This document shows positions 7,126 to 14,297 of a DNA stretch of 34,925 nucleotides, piece after piece. The stretch is from an uncultured Phascolarctobacterium sp. (lineage in GTDB: Bacteria > Bacillota > Negativicutes > Acidaminococcales > Acidaminococcaceae), in NCBI GenBank assembly GCA_905200645.1, contig CAJKLD010000026.1, positions 1 to 34,925 on the forward strand, read 5' to 3'. Below the pieces are notes generated by a model, which did no database searches, was not told the DNA's origin, and saw only the letters and a program-made list of their open reading frames with translations. Position 1 is the first letter of the stretch. Each line of letters opens with the position of its first letter. A program made the translations under genes and the position numbers.

Positions 7126-8337
7126 TTATTTTACCATGCCGATAGTAGCAATAAATACGCCGCAAGCGATAGCGGATACAATAACGCCGCCTATATTAGC
7201 GCCCATTGCAACCGGCATTACAACAGCAAACGGATCCTCGTCTTCAGCGGCATGCTGCGCAATTTTAGCAGTAGTAGGTACGCAGGAAACTCCGGCAATA
7301 CCAACTACAGGATTGAAATCGCCTTTCTTAAACCAGTAAACTACATAGCCGCCTAAAACGCCTACCGCACCAGATACGGTCAAAGCCAAAACACCCAAAA
7401 CAATCAGCGGAGCAACTTTAGGATTCAGCAGAGTAGAAGCTTCGCACAAAGTGCCAAGCAAAAGGCCCAGCATCAAAGTACCCATGTACAGCAGAGTGCT
7501 TTCAATCAAATCCTGGTAAGGAACGATTTCAGCTTCTTTAATAGCCATGCCCAAGAAGAAGGACATAATCAGCGGAGCAGCCATCGGCAGCAGCAGGCAG
7601 AGCAGTGCACAGCATACTAAAATGAAAATGAATTTTTTGGCTTTGGGAACTTCGGGAGCATAGTACATAATATCTTTGCCGCGCAAAGCTTTCGGTACCA
7701 TCAATTTCAGCAGCCAAGGATAACCTGCATAAGTCAAGGACAAATACAGATAAGCGATTACGGAAATAGGTACAAATAAATGCGGAGCTAACATCAAAGA
7801 AGTAAACAAAACCATGGGCCCGTCAGCGCCGCCGATAGAAGCAACCGCAGCCGCTTCCGGAGGAGTTAATCCAAGATGCACGCCAAGAACCAACGTTACG
7901 AAGGTACCGCATTCAGCAAAGATTGCAATGATAATGGAAGTCCACGGATTAGCTAAGATAAAGCCAATCTCGCACATTGCACCAACACCCATAAATACTA
8001 CGCAAGCAACCAAGCTGTTACTAAAAGTTAAATTATAGATTGGCTGTAAAAAATTAATCTGCATTATATCAACCAAAGCCGCAGGATCAGAAATCAACGG
8101 ATCCAGGAACAAAGTACCTGTTTTACCGCCATCCAAGAACAAAACGCCACAGTTGATACAAATCATACCAACGCCCATAGGAACCATAATCAAAGGCTCC
8201 AGTACACGTTTAAAGCCCAAATAAGCCAACACAAAACCGAAAACAATAAGTGCAATTCTAGCAATTGCAATGGTAGAATCCTGTACCATCAAAGATGCAA
8301 TGCCAGGGAATAATTGTGCAATAATTCCAGAATCCAT
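7126..8337 (-). CDS. madB: Na+-translocating carboxybiotin decarboxylase, beta subunit (MadB/OadB family)
   Basis: The 403-aa polytopic membrane protein is of the OadB/GcdB/MmdB/MadB family. The conserved GGADGP motif (Asp172 here, equivalent to the Na+/proton-coupling Asp of OadB) and the late MGANIGGVIVSAIACG segment, matching the N-x8-S region of OadB, are both present. It decarboxylates carboxybiotin and pumps about two Na+ out per turnover in characterised relatives, making malonate breakdown energy-conserving. It follows the small membrane peptide after 2 nt with an AAGGAGG site. The substrate is decided by the mad genes downstream, since the beta subunit alone does not discriminate. 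Confidence 0.93.
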   Translation of the reverse strand: MDSGIIAQLFPGIASLMVQDSTIAIARIALIVFGFVLAYLGFKRVLEPLIMVPMGVGMICINCGVLFLDGGKTGTLFLDPLISDPAALVDIMQINFLQPIYNLTFSNSLVACVVFMGVGAMCEIGFILANPWTSIIIAIFAECGTFVTLVLGVHLGLTPPEAAAVASIGGADGPMVLFTSLMLAPHLFVPISVIAYLYLSLTYAGYPWLLKLMVPKALRGKDIMYYAPEVPKAKKFIFILVCCALLCLLLPMAAPLIMSFFLGMAIKEAEIVPYQDLIESTLLYMGTLMLGLLLGTLCEASTLLNPKVAPLIVLGVLALTVSGAVGVLGGYVVYWFKKGDFNPVVGIAGVSCVPTTAKIAQHAAEDEDPFAVVMPVAMGANIGGVIVSAIACGVFIATIGMVK

Positions 8338-8339
8338 AA

Positions 8340-8465
8340 TTATTCCATACCTCCTTCATCATTACTACCCATAATCTTATTGAGCAGCACTACAGCACCA
8401 ATCATAACAAGAGCAATTGCTGCAGTGAATGCGTAGGAAAATAACGCATAAAGTTCAACGCTCAT
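8340..8465 (-). CDS. 41-aa single-span membrane peptide, first gene of the mad operon
   Basis: This short frame has a good AAAGGAG site 8 nt upstream of its ATG and stops 2 nt before madB. It encodes one hydrophobic helix (about residues 6-29, containing AFTAAIALVMIGAVVLLN) with a short acidic tail ending SNDEGGME. The layout, one N-terminal membrane helix next to a beta subunit, resembles a minimal version of the OadG/GcdD-type gamma or delta anchors of Na+ decarboxylases, but it lacks their long C-terminal domain. I do not recognise it as a named family; a role as a MadB assembly partner is inferred from position only. Confidence 0.75.
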   Translation of the reverse strand: MSVELYALFSYAFTAAIALVMIGAVVLLNKIMGSNDEGGME

Positions 8466-8560
8466 AATTAGATCTCCTTTCATCTTCTTCATTTATGAAG
8501 ACTCATTATTTTTTATTTAAGCGGATATTGTTATTCACATCGGTTTCCGGACACCAGCGT

Positions 8561-8597
8561 AAAAAAATATCCTTTTCTGCGCTGACAGAAAAGGATA
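8561..8597 (-). terminator. Intrinsic terminator of the cobalamin riboswitch expression platform
   Basis: TATCCTTTTCTG pairs perfectly with CAGAAAAGGATA (12 bp, 6-nt loop), followed by seven T. It lies about 60 nt after the aptamer and 96 nt before the 41-aa gene. Upstream, GTATAC at about 8635-8630 and 8606-8601 plus GGA/TCC ends could form a competing helix that consumes the 5' TATCC of the terminator, a plausible antiterminator. The geometry suggests cobalamin-bound RNA terminates (OFF switch). Confidence 0.9.
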
Positions 8598-8656
8598 CAA
8601 GTATACTTACACATAGGCAAACTACTCGTATACACTCCGTCTCTCGCAGAAATATA

Positions 8657-8786
8657 TAACTTAACTAAGGCTGCGATCTGACTTAATCCCCTCAAACTTA
8701 TTCAAGAAATTTCACAGTGGCGTGACCGTAGCAGATTTACACTGCTTTCCCTAATTTACCCTACATAATAGGCACCTTAGCTAGTT
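8657..8786 (-). ncRNA. Cobalamin (B12) riboswitch aptamer
   Basis: The minus strand shows the canonical core in order: GGTGCC (8776-8771), a short P2 hairpin, TTAGGGAAAGC, the P4-P5 helix AGCAGTG/AATCTGCT, CGGTCACGCCACTGTG (8728-8713), and the B12-box region AAGTCAGATCGCAGCC (8684-8669). Outer P1 strands AACTAGCTAAGG and CCTTAGTTAAGTT pair almost fully. The B12 box is slightly shorter than consensus. The aptamer is followed by a strong terminator. Cobalamin riboswitches usually control B12 synthesis, uptake or B12-independent isoenzymes; here the downstream genes are a biotin-dependent decarboxylase. Confidence 0.92.
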
Positions 8787-8849
8787 TTTAATTGTTGTTC
8801 TCATAGAAAACAAGAACACTCTCGTACAAATATTACATATCCTAAAAAC

Positions 8850-8893
8850 AAAAAAGACTGACAGAATAAACTCTTATTCTCTCAGTCTCTCAA
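8850..8893 (-). terminator. Leader terminator whose 5' arm is a GAG/AAG repeat (proposed HutP-type attenuator)
   Basis: GACTGA pairs with TCAGTC, then a G-G mismatch, then AGAATAA with TTATTCT, closed by a GAGT loop and followed by six T. This is a convincing intrinsic terminator only about 65 nt from the predicted transcription start, with no gene before it, so it must act as an attenuator. The arm and the bases before it read TTGAGAGACTGAGAG, matching the hutP-madA element at 5801-5820. A second GAG pair occurs at 8936-8951. HutP regulation is inferred; the hairpin is seen. Confidence 0.8.
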
Positions 8894-8935
8894 AATTCAA
8901 TATGTAATTTATGGAACTTATTGTAATTTCAATAT

Positions 8936-8987
8936 GCTCAAATTCTCTCGATACTTGTATTTTATATTACGCTTGTATTTTTGTCAA
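8936..8987 (-). promoter_or_regulatory. Promoter of the mad operon with start-proximal GAG cluster
   Basis: A near-perfect SigA promoter: TTGACA (8987-8982), 17-nt spacer, TAAAAT (8964-8959). Transcription should begin near 8952. The first transcribed bases contain CGAGAGAATTTGAG (8950-8937), a possible first binding cluster for the HutP-like protein. The leader to the first gene is about 490 nt. The only evident control after initiation is by the attenuators in that leader; a MocR regulator is encoded divergently. Confidence 0.85.
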
Positions 8988-9190
8988 TAGATTTTTGGAT
9001 AAAATTTTCACTTGTTTTTTTGCATTTTCTAAGGAGAAGACTAACATATTTTTATTGTATTAACTAAAGATAACGACCTCTTTCTTTTTACTTTACCTCA
9101 CAGCCGATAAGTAGTATGATAAAGCCATCTGAACATATTCATTTGCTAAATTTCCGACATTTAGATATTGTTAGTTTGGAGGATAGAATT

Positions 9191-10609
9191 ATGCTGACTT
9201 ATAGTTTTGCCGATTTGCAAGGTGAAAGCATGTATGCGCATCTTTATAAATGTATTAAAAACGATATTGTAGCAGGCACCTTAAAGGCTAAAGAAAAGCT
9301 GCCATCTAAACGCACCTTAGCCAAAAATTTAGGCATCAGCCTGATTACGGTGGAAAACGCTTACGCGCAACTTTTAGTAGAAGGCTATATTTATTCCGAG
9401 CCTAAGCGAGGCTATTACGTTGCGCAATTACAACAGCAAAAATTTTCTGCTGTTAAAGCTCCGCGTCAATCAGCCTATCAGCCGCAAAAGCAGGCCAAGC
9501 CTGTTACGCTTAGCTTTGCTACCGGCAGCGTTCCCAGCGAAACTTTTCCTTATAATATTTGGGCTAGGCTGCTGCGCAATACGCTGACCAGCGCTGACGA
9601 ACACTCCCTCGTCAGCGATACTGCTGTCGGTGGAGTTCTGCCGCTGCGGCAGGCATTGGCAAAACATCTTTATCAATTCCGCGGACTTTCCGTACTACCC
9701 GAGCAAATTATCATCGGCTCCGGTACACAGACGCTTTATAATTTGATTGTACAGCTTTTAGGACGTAAATATATTTACGCTTTAGAAGATCCGGGCTATC
9801 CGCAGCTGGCGGCTATTTACCGAACTAATGACGTTTGCTGCCATTATCTGCCCATGGATAAGCAGGGCATCCGCGCCGACGTTTTGGAAAGCAGCGATGC
9901 CGATATTTTGCATATTACACCCTCGCACCAATTTCCCACAGGCATTACTATGCCCGTCAGCCGCCGTTACGAGCTGCTGCATTGGGCCGGTAAAAAAAAT
10001 AGCCGCTACATCATTGAAGATGATTACGACTGCGAATTTCGTCTTTTCGGTAAACCCATTCCACCGTTACAGAGTATTGACAATGAAGAAAAAGTTATTT
10101 ACATCAACACTTTTTCTAAAACTTTGGCGCCCACCTTCCGCATCAGCTACATGCTGCTGCCTATGCATTTAGCAGCTCTTTTTTACGAAAAGCTTGGCTT
10201 TTATTCCTGCACAGTTTCTAATTTTGAGCAATTTACCTTGGCTAAATTTATTGAAGACGGTTATTTTGAACGACACATCAACCGTATGCGCACCTATTAC
10301 CGTAGTAAACGTGACGAGCTTATGCATTATCTGGCAAATTGTCCGGCAGCCTCTGCCCTCAAAGTAGAGGGTGAGGACAGCGGCCTGCACTTTTTACTGC
10401 ATTTAGCTACTGACGCCAGCGACAGTACGCTGCGCCAAACCGCTTTGGAGCACGAATTGGAAATCAAATTCTTATCCGATTACTATCACAAAAAACACGT
10501 CGACAATAGCCACACGCTGCTGATGAATTACGCCGGTATTGAAAAGGAGAAGCTTTATCCGGCTTTGGATAAGCTTTTTGCAGCTTTACTGCCTTATTTA
10601 AAAATATAA
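9191..10609 (+). CDS. MocR/PdxR-family transcriptional regulator (GntR HTH + aminotransferase-like domain)
   Basis: The protein is about 472 aa. Residues 10-78 form a GntR winged helix (LPSKRTLAKNLGISLITV then EGYIYSEPKRGYYV). From about residue 100 on there is a fold-type I aminotransferase domain with the PLP-lysine region NTFSKTLAPTFRISY near residue 310 and EDDYDCEFR before it. MocR proteins use PLP as effector and regulate PLP, GABA, taurine or amino acid genes. I start at 9191, where a GGAGG site lies 9 nt upstream, not at the upstream in-frame ATG at 9116, which has no ribosome site. It is divergent from the mad promoter, 200 nt away; a role there is possible but unproven. Confidence 0.92.
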   Translation: MLTYSFADLQGESMYAHLYKCIKNDIVAGTLKAKEKLPSKRTLAKNLGISLITVENAYAQLLVEGYIYSEPKRGYYVAQLQQQKFSAVKAPRQSAYQPQKQAKPVTLSFATGSVPSETFPYNIWARLLRNTLTSADEHSLVSDTAVGGVLPLRQALAKHLYQFRGLSVLPEQIIIGSGTQTLYNLIVQLLGRKYIYALEDPGYPQLAAIYRTNDVCCHYLPMDKQGIRADVLESSDADILHITPSHQFPTGITMPVSRRYELLHWAGKKNSRYIIEDDYDCEFRLFGKPIPPLQSIDNEEKVIYINTFSKTLAPTFRISYMLLPMHLAALFYEKLGFYSCTVSNFEQFTLAKFIEDGYFERHINRMRTYYRSKRDELMHYLANCPAASALKVEGEDSGLHFLLHLATDASDSTLRQTALEHELEIKFLSDYYHKKHVDNSHTLLMNYAGIEKEKLYPALDKLFAALLPYLKI

Positions 10610-10708
10610 AACTGCATAGCGCTCATTAAAAATTTAATACCCGTCAAACATACCAATATACCGAAAAATTTTAGTTACTCCATCATCAGTGTTAAATTTT
10701 TCTCTGTT

Positions 10709-11329
10709 TTATTTTACCGGCACTTCAGCATATTCACTGCCTTCTAATTCCAGTTCCACGGGCATATTCAAATGCTCCGTCAGCCAAGCTTCGGCTTTGA
10801 TCTTTTGGCTGTGCTGCATTTGCAAAATTATCTTCGCCCGCAGATTATATTCCACAGCAGTAATTTCAAAAAGCTCTTGCTGATACAGGATATTTAAAAT
10901 GCGCCCTACGCTGTTTACGTCATACAAAAAGCTAAAACGGCTCATCAAAATTTTTTCTGCCAGGCCGCATTCCTTCACTGCTCCGGCTACACTGCCGCTG
11001 TAAGCGCGTACCAAGCCGCCTGCTCCCAGCTTAATGCCGCCAAAATAGCGCGTTACCACTGCCGCCGTGCCTACCAGCTGATTTTTCCGCAGCACCTCCA
11101 GCATTGGCAGGCCTGCCGTTCCGCTAGGCTCGCCGTCGTCACTGGAGCGCTGGACTAAATCGTCTACAATATAAGCGGAACAATTATGCGTAGCGTCCCA
11201 AAATTCTTTTTTCATTGCTTTAATAAAATCCTGCGCTTCTGTTTCGTTGGCAACCTTTTGCAGCGTACAGATAAAACGCGATTTTTCTATAACAATTTCC
11301 TTACGATAATTCCTGCTGATAGTATACAA
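10709..11329 (-). CDS. yigZ: YigZ/IMPACT family protein
   Basis: The 206-aa protein carries the UPF0029 signature: SSDDGEPSGTAGLPML followed by VVTRYFGGIKLGAGGLVRAY, then a C-terminal ferredoxin-like DUF1949 domain. Bacterial YigZ proteins are conserved and of uncertain biochemical role; the eukaryotic relative IMPACT modulates Gcn2 signalling. The start is TTG, supported by GGAGG 8 nt upstream. A TGT-TATAAT extended -10 is at 11374-11369 on the minus strand. The gene stands alone, convergent with the MocR gene. Confidence 0.93.
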   Translation of the reverse strand: MYTISRNYRKEIVIEKSRFICTLQKVANETEAQDFIKAMKKEFWDATHNCSAYIVDDLVQRSSDDGEPSGTAGLPMLEVLRKNQLVGTAAVVTRYFGGIKLGAGGLVRAYSGSVAGAVKECGLAEKILMSRFSFLYDVNSVGRILNILYQQELFEITAVEYNLRAKIILQMQHSQKIKAEAWLTEHLNMPVELELEGSEYAEVPVK

Positions 11330-11368
11330 CTAACTTTCCTCCGTCAATTTTGGTGTTATTTTATTAAT

Positions 11369-11374
11369 ATTATA
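11369..11374 (-). promoter_or_regulatory. Extended -10 promoter element for yigZ
   Basis: TATAAT preceded by TGT on the minus strand, about 40 nt before the TTG start. The -35 position (TTTAAG, 17-nt spacing) is weak. Confidence 0.5.
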
Positions 11375-11447
11375 ACACATTTTACCCATTACTTAAAAAG
11401 CTTAACCGGTTTTGTGACTATCTCTTTATTTATCATCACTTTTTTGC

Positions 11448-11557
11448 TATAATAAGGGCATTTAAAACATAAAGGAAGAAGCGTACTTCACAGTACGGAT
11501 TTTTCCAAAGGGGGGAATTTCCTCCGCAATTATTTTTTAGGGAAAGAGGTTATTTTT
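11448..11557 (+). promoter_or_regulatory. Promoter and structured leader of the BASS transporter gene
   Basis: TATAAT at 11448-11453 (weak -35, TTTATT at 17 nt). The roughly 98-nt leader contains a small hairpin CGTAC/GTACG, flanked by GGAA and TTCC that can extend it, then a GGGGGG stretch followed by TTTCCTCC. The CCTCC could pair with the G-run, and TTTCC with GGGAAA just before the AAAGAGG ribosome site. I do not recognise a known riboswitch class. Confidence 0.5.
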
Positions 11558-12538
11558 ATGAAACAGATTTGTGCAATGATTGGTAAGTTTTTTGGTGTTA
11601 TCGCCATTATCTTTCTGATCCTCGGTATGACTATGCCGCAAAATTTTTTATGGGTATTAGGAAAAGTCGGCGGCATCAGCGTGCTTAGCTGCCTCTTAGG
11701 TATCGTTATGTTTGGTATGGGTACAACTTTGGATTTAAACGATTTCGCTTTAGTTCTTAAGCGCCCTGCCGACGTTCTTATTGGCGCCTGCGCGCAATTT
11801 TTAATTATGCCCGGTTTGGCTTATCTTTTAGCTACCGCTTTTAATCTCGACCCTGCGCTGACCGCAGGCGTTGTTCTCGTGGGCACCTGCCCCGGCGGCA
11901 CCTCCTCCAACGTAATTACCTTTATGTCCAAAGGCGATGTTGCGCTTTCCGTAACTATGACCAGCGTTTCTACTGTGCTGTCTCCTATTTTAACGCCATT
12001 TATCACCTATATGATTATCGGCCAAAAAATTGCTTTTGATCCTGTCGGCATGTTTTTTTCTATCGTGCAAATTGTTATTCTGCCAATTTGCTTAGGCTTA
12101 GCAGTTAAATCCTTCCTGCCGCGCCTGGCAGCTACCGCTACTGATTATCTTCCCGCCATTTCCAGTATTGCCATTTCTTTAATCATTGCCGGTGTTATCG
12201 GCGCCAGCCGCGATTTAATTTTGAAAACTTCCGGTCTGATTATGTTGGTTGTAATTCTGCACAACTGCTGTGGCTACGCTTTAGGCTTCGGTCTTGCCCG
12301 TCTCTGCGGTATGAGCTGGAAAAAAGCTATTGCTCTTTCTGTTGAGGTTGGTATGCAAAACTCCGGTTTGGCAACCGGTTTGGCTAAAGCGCACTTTGCC
12401 GCTATGCCTGCCGCTACCGTTCCCGGTGCGGTATTCTCCGCTTGGCACAATATTTCCGGCGCGGTACTGGCTTGGCTCTTCCAAAATTATTTGAACCCTA
12501 AATTTGATCCAGAATACGATAAGGACGCCAACGCTTAA
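11558..12538 (+). CDS. BASS-family (bile acid:Na+ symporter-like) transporter
   Basis: The 326-aa protein has about 9-10 hydrophobic helices. Family motifs include FGMGTTLDLNDF near residue 60, GTCPGGTSSNVITF near residue 107 (the first crossover/Na+ site region), and SVEVGMQNSGLATGLA near residue 265 (second crossover). These are the conserved BASS motifs of Na+-coupled carriers that move bile acids, pantothenate, pyruvate or other organic acids. The substrate cannot be read from sequence. It is a single-gene unit with its own promoter and terminator. AAAGAGG lies 8 nt upstream of the ATG. Confidence 0.9.
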   Translation: MKQICAMIGKFFGVIAIIFLILGMTMPQNFLWVLGKVGGISVLSCLLGIVMFGMGTTLDLNDFALVLKRPADVLIGACAQFLIMPGLAYLLATAFNLDPALTAGVVLVGTCPGGTSSNVITFMSKGDVALSVTMTSVSTVLSPILTPFITYMIIGQKIAFDPVGMFFSIVQIVILPICLGLAVKSFLPRLAATATDYLPAISSIAISLIIAGVIGASRDLILKTSGLIMLVVILHNCCGYALGFGLARLCGMSWKKAIALSVEVGMQNSGLATGLAKAHFAAMPAATVPGAVFSAWHNISGAVLAWLFQNYLNPKFDPEYDKDANA

Positions 12539-12557
12539 TTCCTCGCAGAAAAATTTT

Positions 12558-12589
12558 AAGGCAGTTCACTTAGGTGAGCTGCCTTTTTT
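12558..12589 (+). terminator. Intrinsic terminator after the BASS gene
   Basis: AAGGCAGTTCAC pairs with GTGAGCTGCCTT (12 bp including one G-T), loop TTAG, followed by a run of T. Confidence 0.9.
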
Positions 12590-12590
12590 A

Positions 12591-12690
12591 TATACCCTTG
12601 TGGTATAATGTGAATGCTTAGCAATTGCGGAGCCGCAAGCGAACGCAGAGCTTAGCAGAACATATACTCTGGAGTATAATGGTGCAATAT
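12591..12690 (+). promoter_or_regulatory. clcA upstream region with two -10-bearing palindromes and a small hairpin
   Basis: Two similar inverted repeats, TATACC-cttgt-GGTATA and TATACT-ctgg-AGTATA, each end in a TATAAT (12604-12609 and 12675-12680). Between them lies TTGCG-gagc-CGCAA and a direct repeat GCTTAGCA. The second TATAAT has TTAGCA at 17-nt spacing. Either the palindromes are operators overlapping tandem promoters, or the block is a repeat element; I cannot decide from one copy. Confidence 0.45.
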
Positions 12691-12715
12691 ATGAAAAAAT
12701 TGGGGAGCAAAGCAA

Positions 12716-14281
12716 ATGAACGACAGAAAACAAATCATGGGAACATATAAATCTATCAGTAACTGGCACAATTTTCGCCTGCGCCTATTTTTAGAAGGCA
12801 TTTTAACAGGAATTTTTGCCGGCTTAGTTATCAGCCTGTTTCGCTGGGGGCTTACGGAAGCGGAAGCCTGGCGCGAACATCTTTACCACGAGCTTGCCTT
12901 GCGCGATTGGATCAGCTCCGCCTGCTGGTTTGCCGCACTGCTGCTAATTGCCTCCGTGCTCTACAAGCTTACACGCTACGAGCCCATGGCCGCAGGCAGC
13001 GGTATTCCTCAGGTTAAAGGTGCGCTTTTAGGTTTAATAAAAATGCGTTGGTTTCATATTATGTGGGTTAAACTTACGGCGGGAATTTTAGGTATCGGTG
13101 CCGGTCTCTCTTTAGGTCGCGAGGGTCCGTCCATTCAATTAGGAGCCGTCGCTGCCCAAGGCATCAGCCGCCTTTTAGGACGTACCCGCATGGAAGAACG
13201 CTACCTGATGACCAGCGGTGCCAGCGCCGGTTTAGCCGCTGCTTTTAATGCGCCGCTAGCAGGCGTTATTTTTGCATTAGAAGAACTGCACCGCAATTTT
13301 TCTATCATGGTACTGCTACCGTCCATGGCAGCTGCCATGACTGCAACGGTAATTTCCCGCGCGCTTTTTGGCCGCGCAACAGTTTTTGATATTCCGGATT
13401 TACAATTACTGCCTCTAAATTATTACGGTCTTGTAATTCTTGTCGCTTTGTTCGCAGGTCTTGCCGGTGTAATTTTCAACAAAGGTCTGCTGAATATCGG
13501 CCGTTTTTACGGCTTACCCGTTTTCAAAAGCCAGCTGCACAAAATTATCTTTGCTTTAATTACTGCCGGTATATTAGGATTTTTTCTACCGGAGGTTTTG
13601 GGCGGCGGCAACAATCTTATTAACCATGTTGCCAAAACGCCAGTCTCCTTGCAGCTTTTGCTGCTCTTCTTGGCAGGCAAGCTACTGTTCACACTTATCA
13701 GCTACGGCTGCGGCGTTCCCGGCGGCTTCTTCTTGCCTATGCTGGTTATCGGCGCTTTAAGCGGCAGTATTTGCGCCAATGTGCTTATCAGACTGCAAAT
13801 TATTGAGCCTATTTACGCTGCGAATATTGTCGTTATCGCTATGGCGGCGCTTTTTTCTTCCTCCGTGCGCGCGCCTATTACCGGCACAGTTCTGATTATG
13901 GAAATGACTGCTTCCTATCAACAGCTTCTTTCTCTTGCTATTGCTGCCATGGTCGCCTTCGTTATTGCCGAACTTTGCCGCTCTAAACCAATTTATGAAG
14001 AGCTTTTAAATCGTATGCTGCAAAAGAATAAGCCTGCGCCGGCAGCTTTAGAACAGCGCAATGTAGTAGAAATCGCTATTTGCAGCGGCAGTTCCATTGC
14101 CAATAAATTTATTAAAGATATCCAGTGGCCGCACAATACTCTTTTAGTAGATGTTAAGCGCGGCGAAGAACAGTTAATTCCTAGCGGCGATACTCGTCTG
14201 ATGGCCGGAGATTTTATCTACGTGCTTACAGAAAACGAATATATCGAAGAATTGCAAAGCATGGCGGCCGAAGAAAAATAA
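12716..14281 (+). CDS. clcA: ClC-type H+/Cl- antiporter with C-terminal RCK_C (TrkA-C) domain
   Basis: The protein is 521 aa. All three anion-selectivity motifs are present: GSGIPQ (residues 94-99), GREGP (134-138, gating Glu136) and GCGVPGGFFLP (about 336-346). The intracellular proton glutamate is present in FALEELHRNF (Glu189/190), indicating an exchanger rather than a channel. After the membrane part, about residues 448-521 form an RCK_C domain (LVDVKRGEEQLIPSGDTRL then AGDFIYVLTEN), a ligand-binding module common in Firmicute ClC proteins in place of CBS domains. A GGGGAG ribosome site is 8 nt upstream. It is monocistronic and convergent with the AlaX gene. Confidence 0.94.
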   Translation: MNDRKQIMGTYKSISNWHNFRLRLFLEGILTGIFAGLVISLFRWGLTEAEAWREHLYHELALRDWISSACWFAALLLIASVLYKLTRYEPMAAGSGIPQVKGALLGLIKMRWFHIMWVKLTAGILGIGAGLSLGREGPSIQLGAVAAQGISRLLGRTRMEERYLMTSGASAGLAAAFNAPLAGVIFALEELHRNFSIMVLLPSMAAAMTATVISRALFGRATVFDIPDLQLLPLNYYGLVILVALFAGLAGVIFNKGLLNIGRFYGLPVFKSQLHKIIFALITAGILGFFLPEVLGGGNNLINHVAKTPVSLQLLLLFLAGKLLFTLISYGCGVPGGFFLPMLVIGALSGSICANVLIRLQIIEPIYAANIVVIAMAALFSSSVRAPITGTVLIMEMTASYQQLLSLAIAAMVAFVIAELCRSKPIYEELLNRMLQKNKPAPAALEQRNVVEIAICSGSSIANKFIKDIQWPHNTLLVDVKRGEEQLIPSGDTRLMAGDFIYVLTENEYIEELQSMAAEEK

Positions 14282-14297
14282 TTCGGTTTGTAAATTT

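Noticed and set aside
4054..8337. Glutaconyl-CoA, oxaloacetate or methylmalonyl-CoA decarboxylase operon
   Set aside because: madB alone would allow this, but the MdcA, MdcC-type ACP (VTGSGDMEV), MdcD/E and MdcG homologs are specific to malonate decarboxylase.
8657..8786. T-box, lysine or other riboswitch instead of cobalamin
   Set aside because: No T-box AGGGTGGNACCGCG motif; the ordered B12 core elements explain the conserved bases fully.
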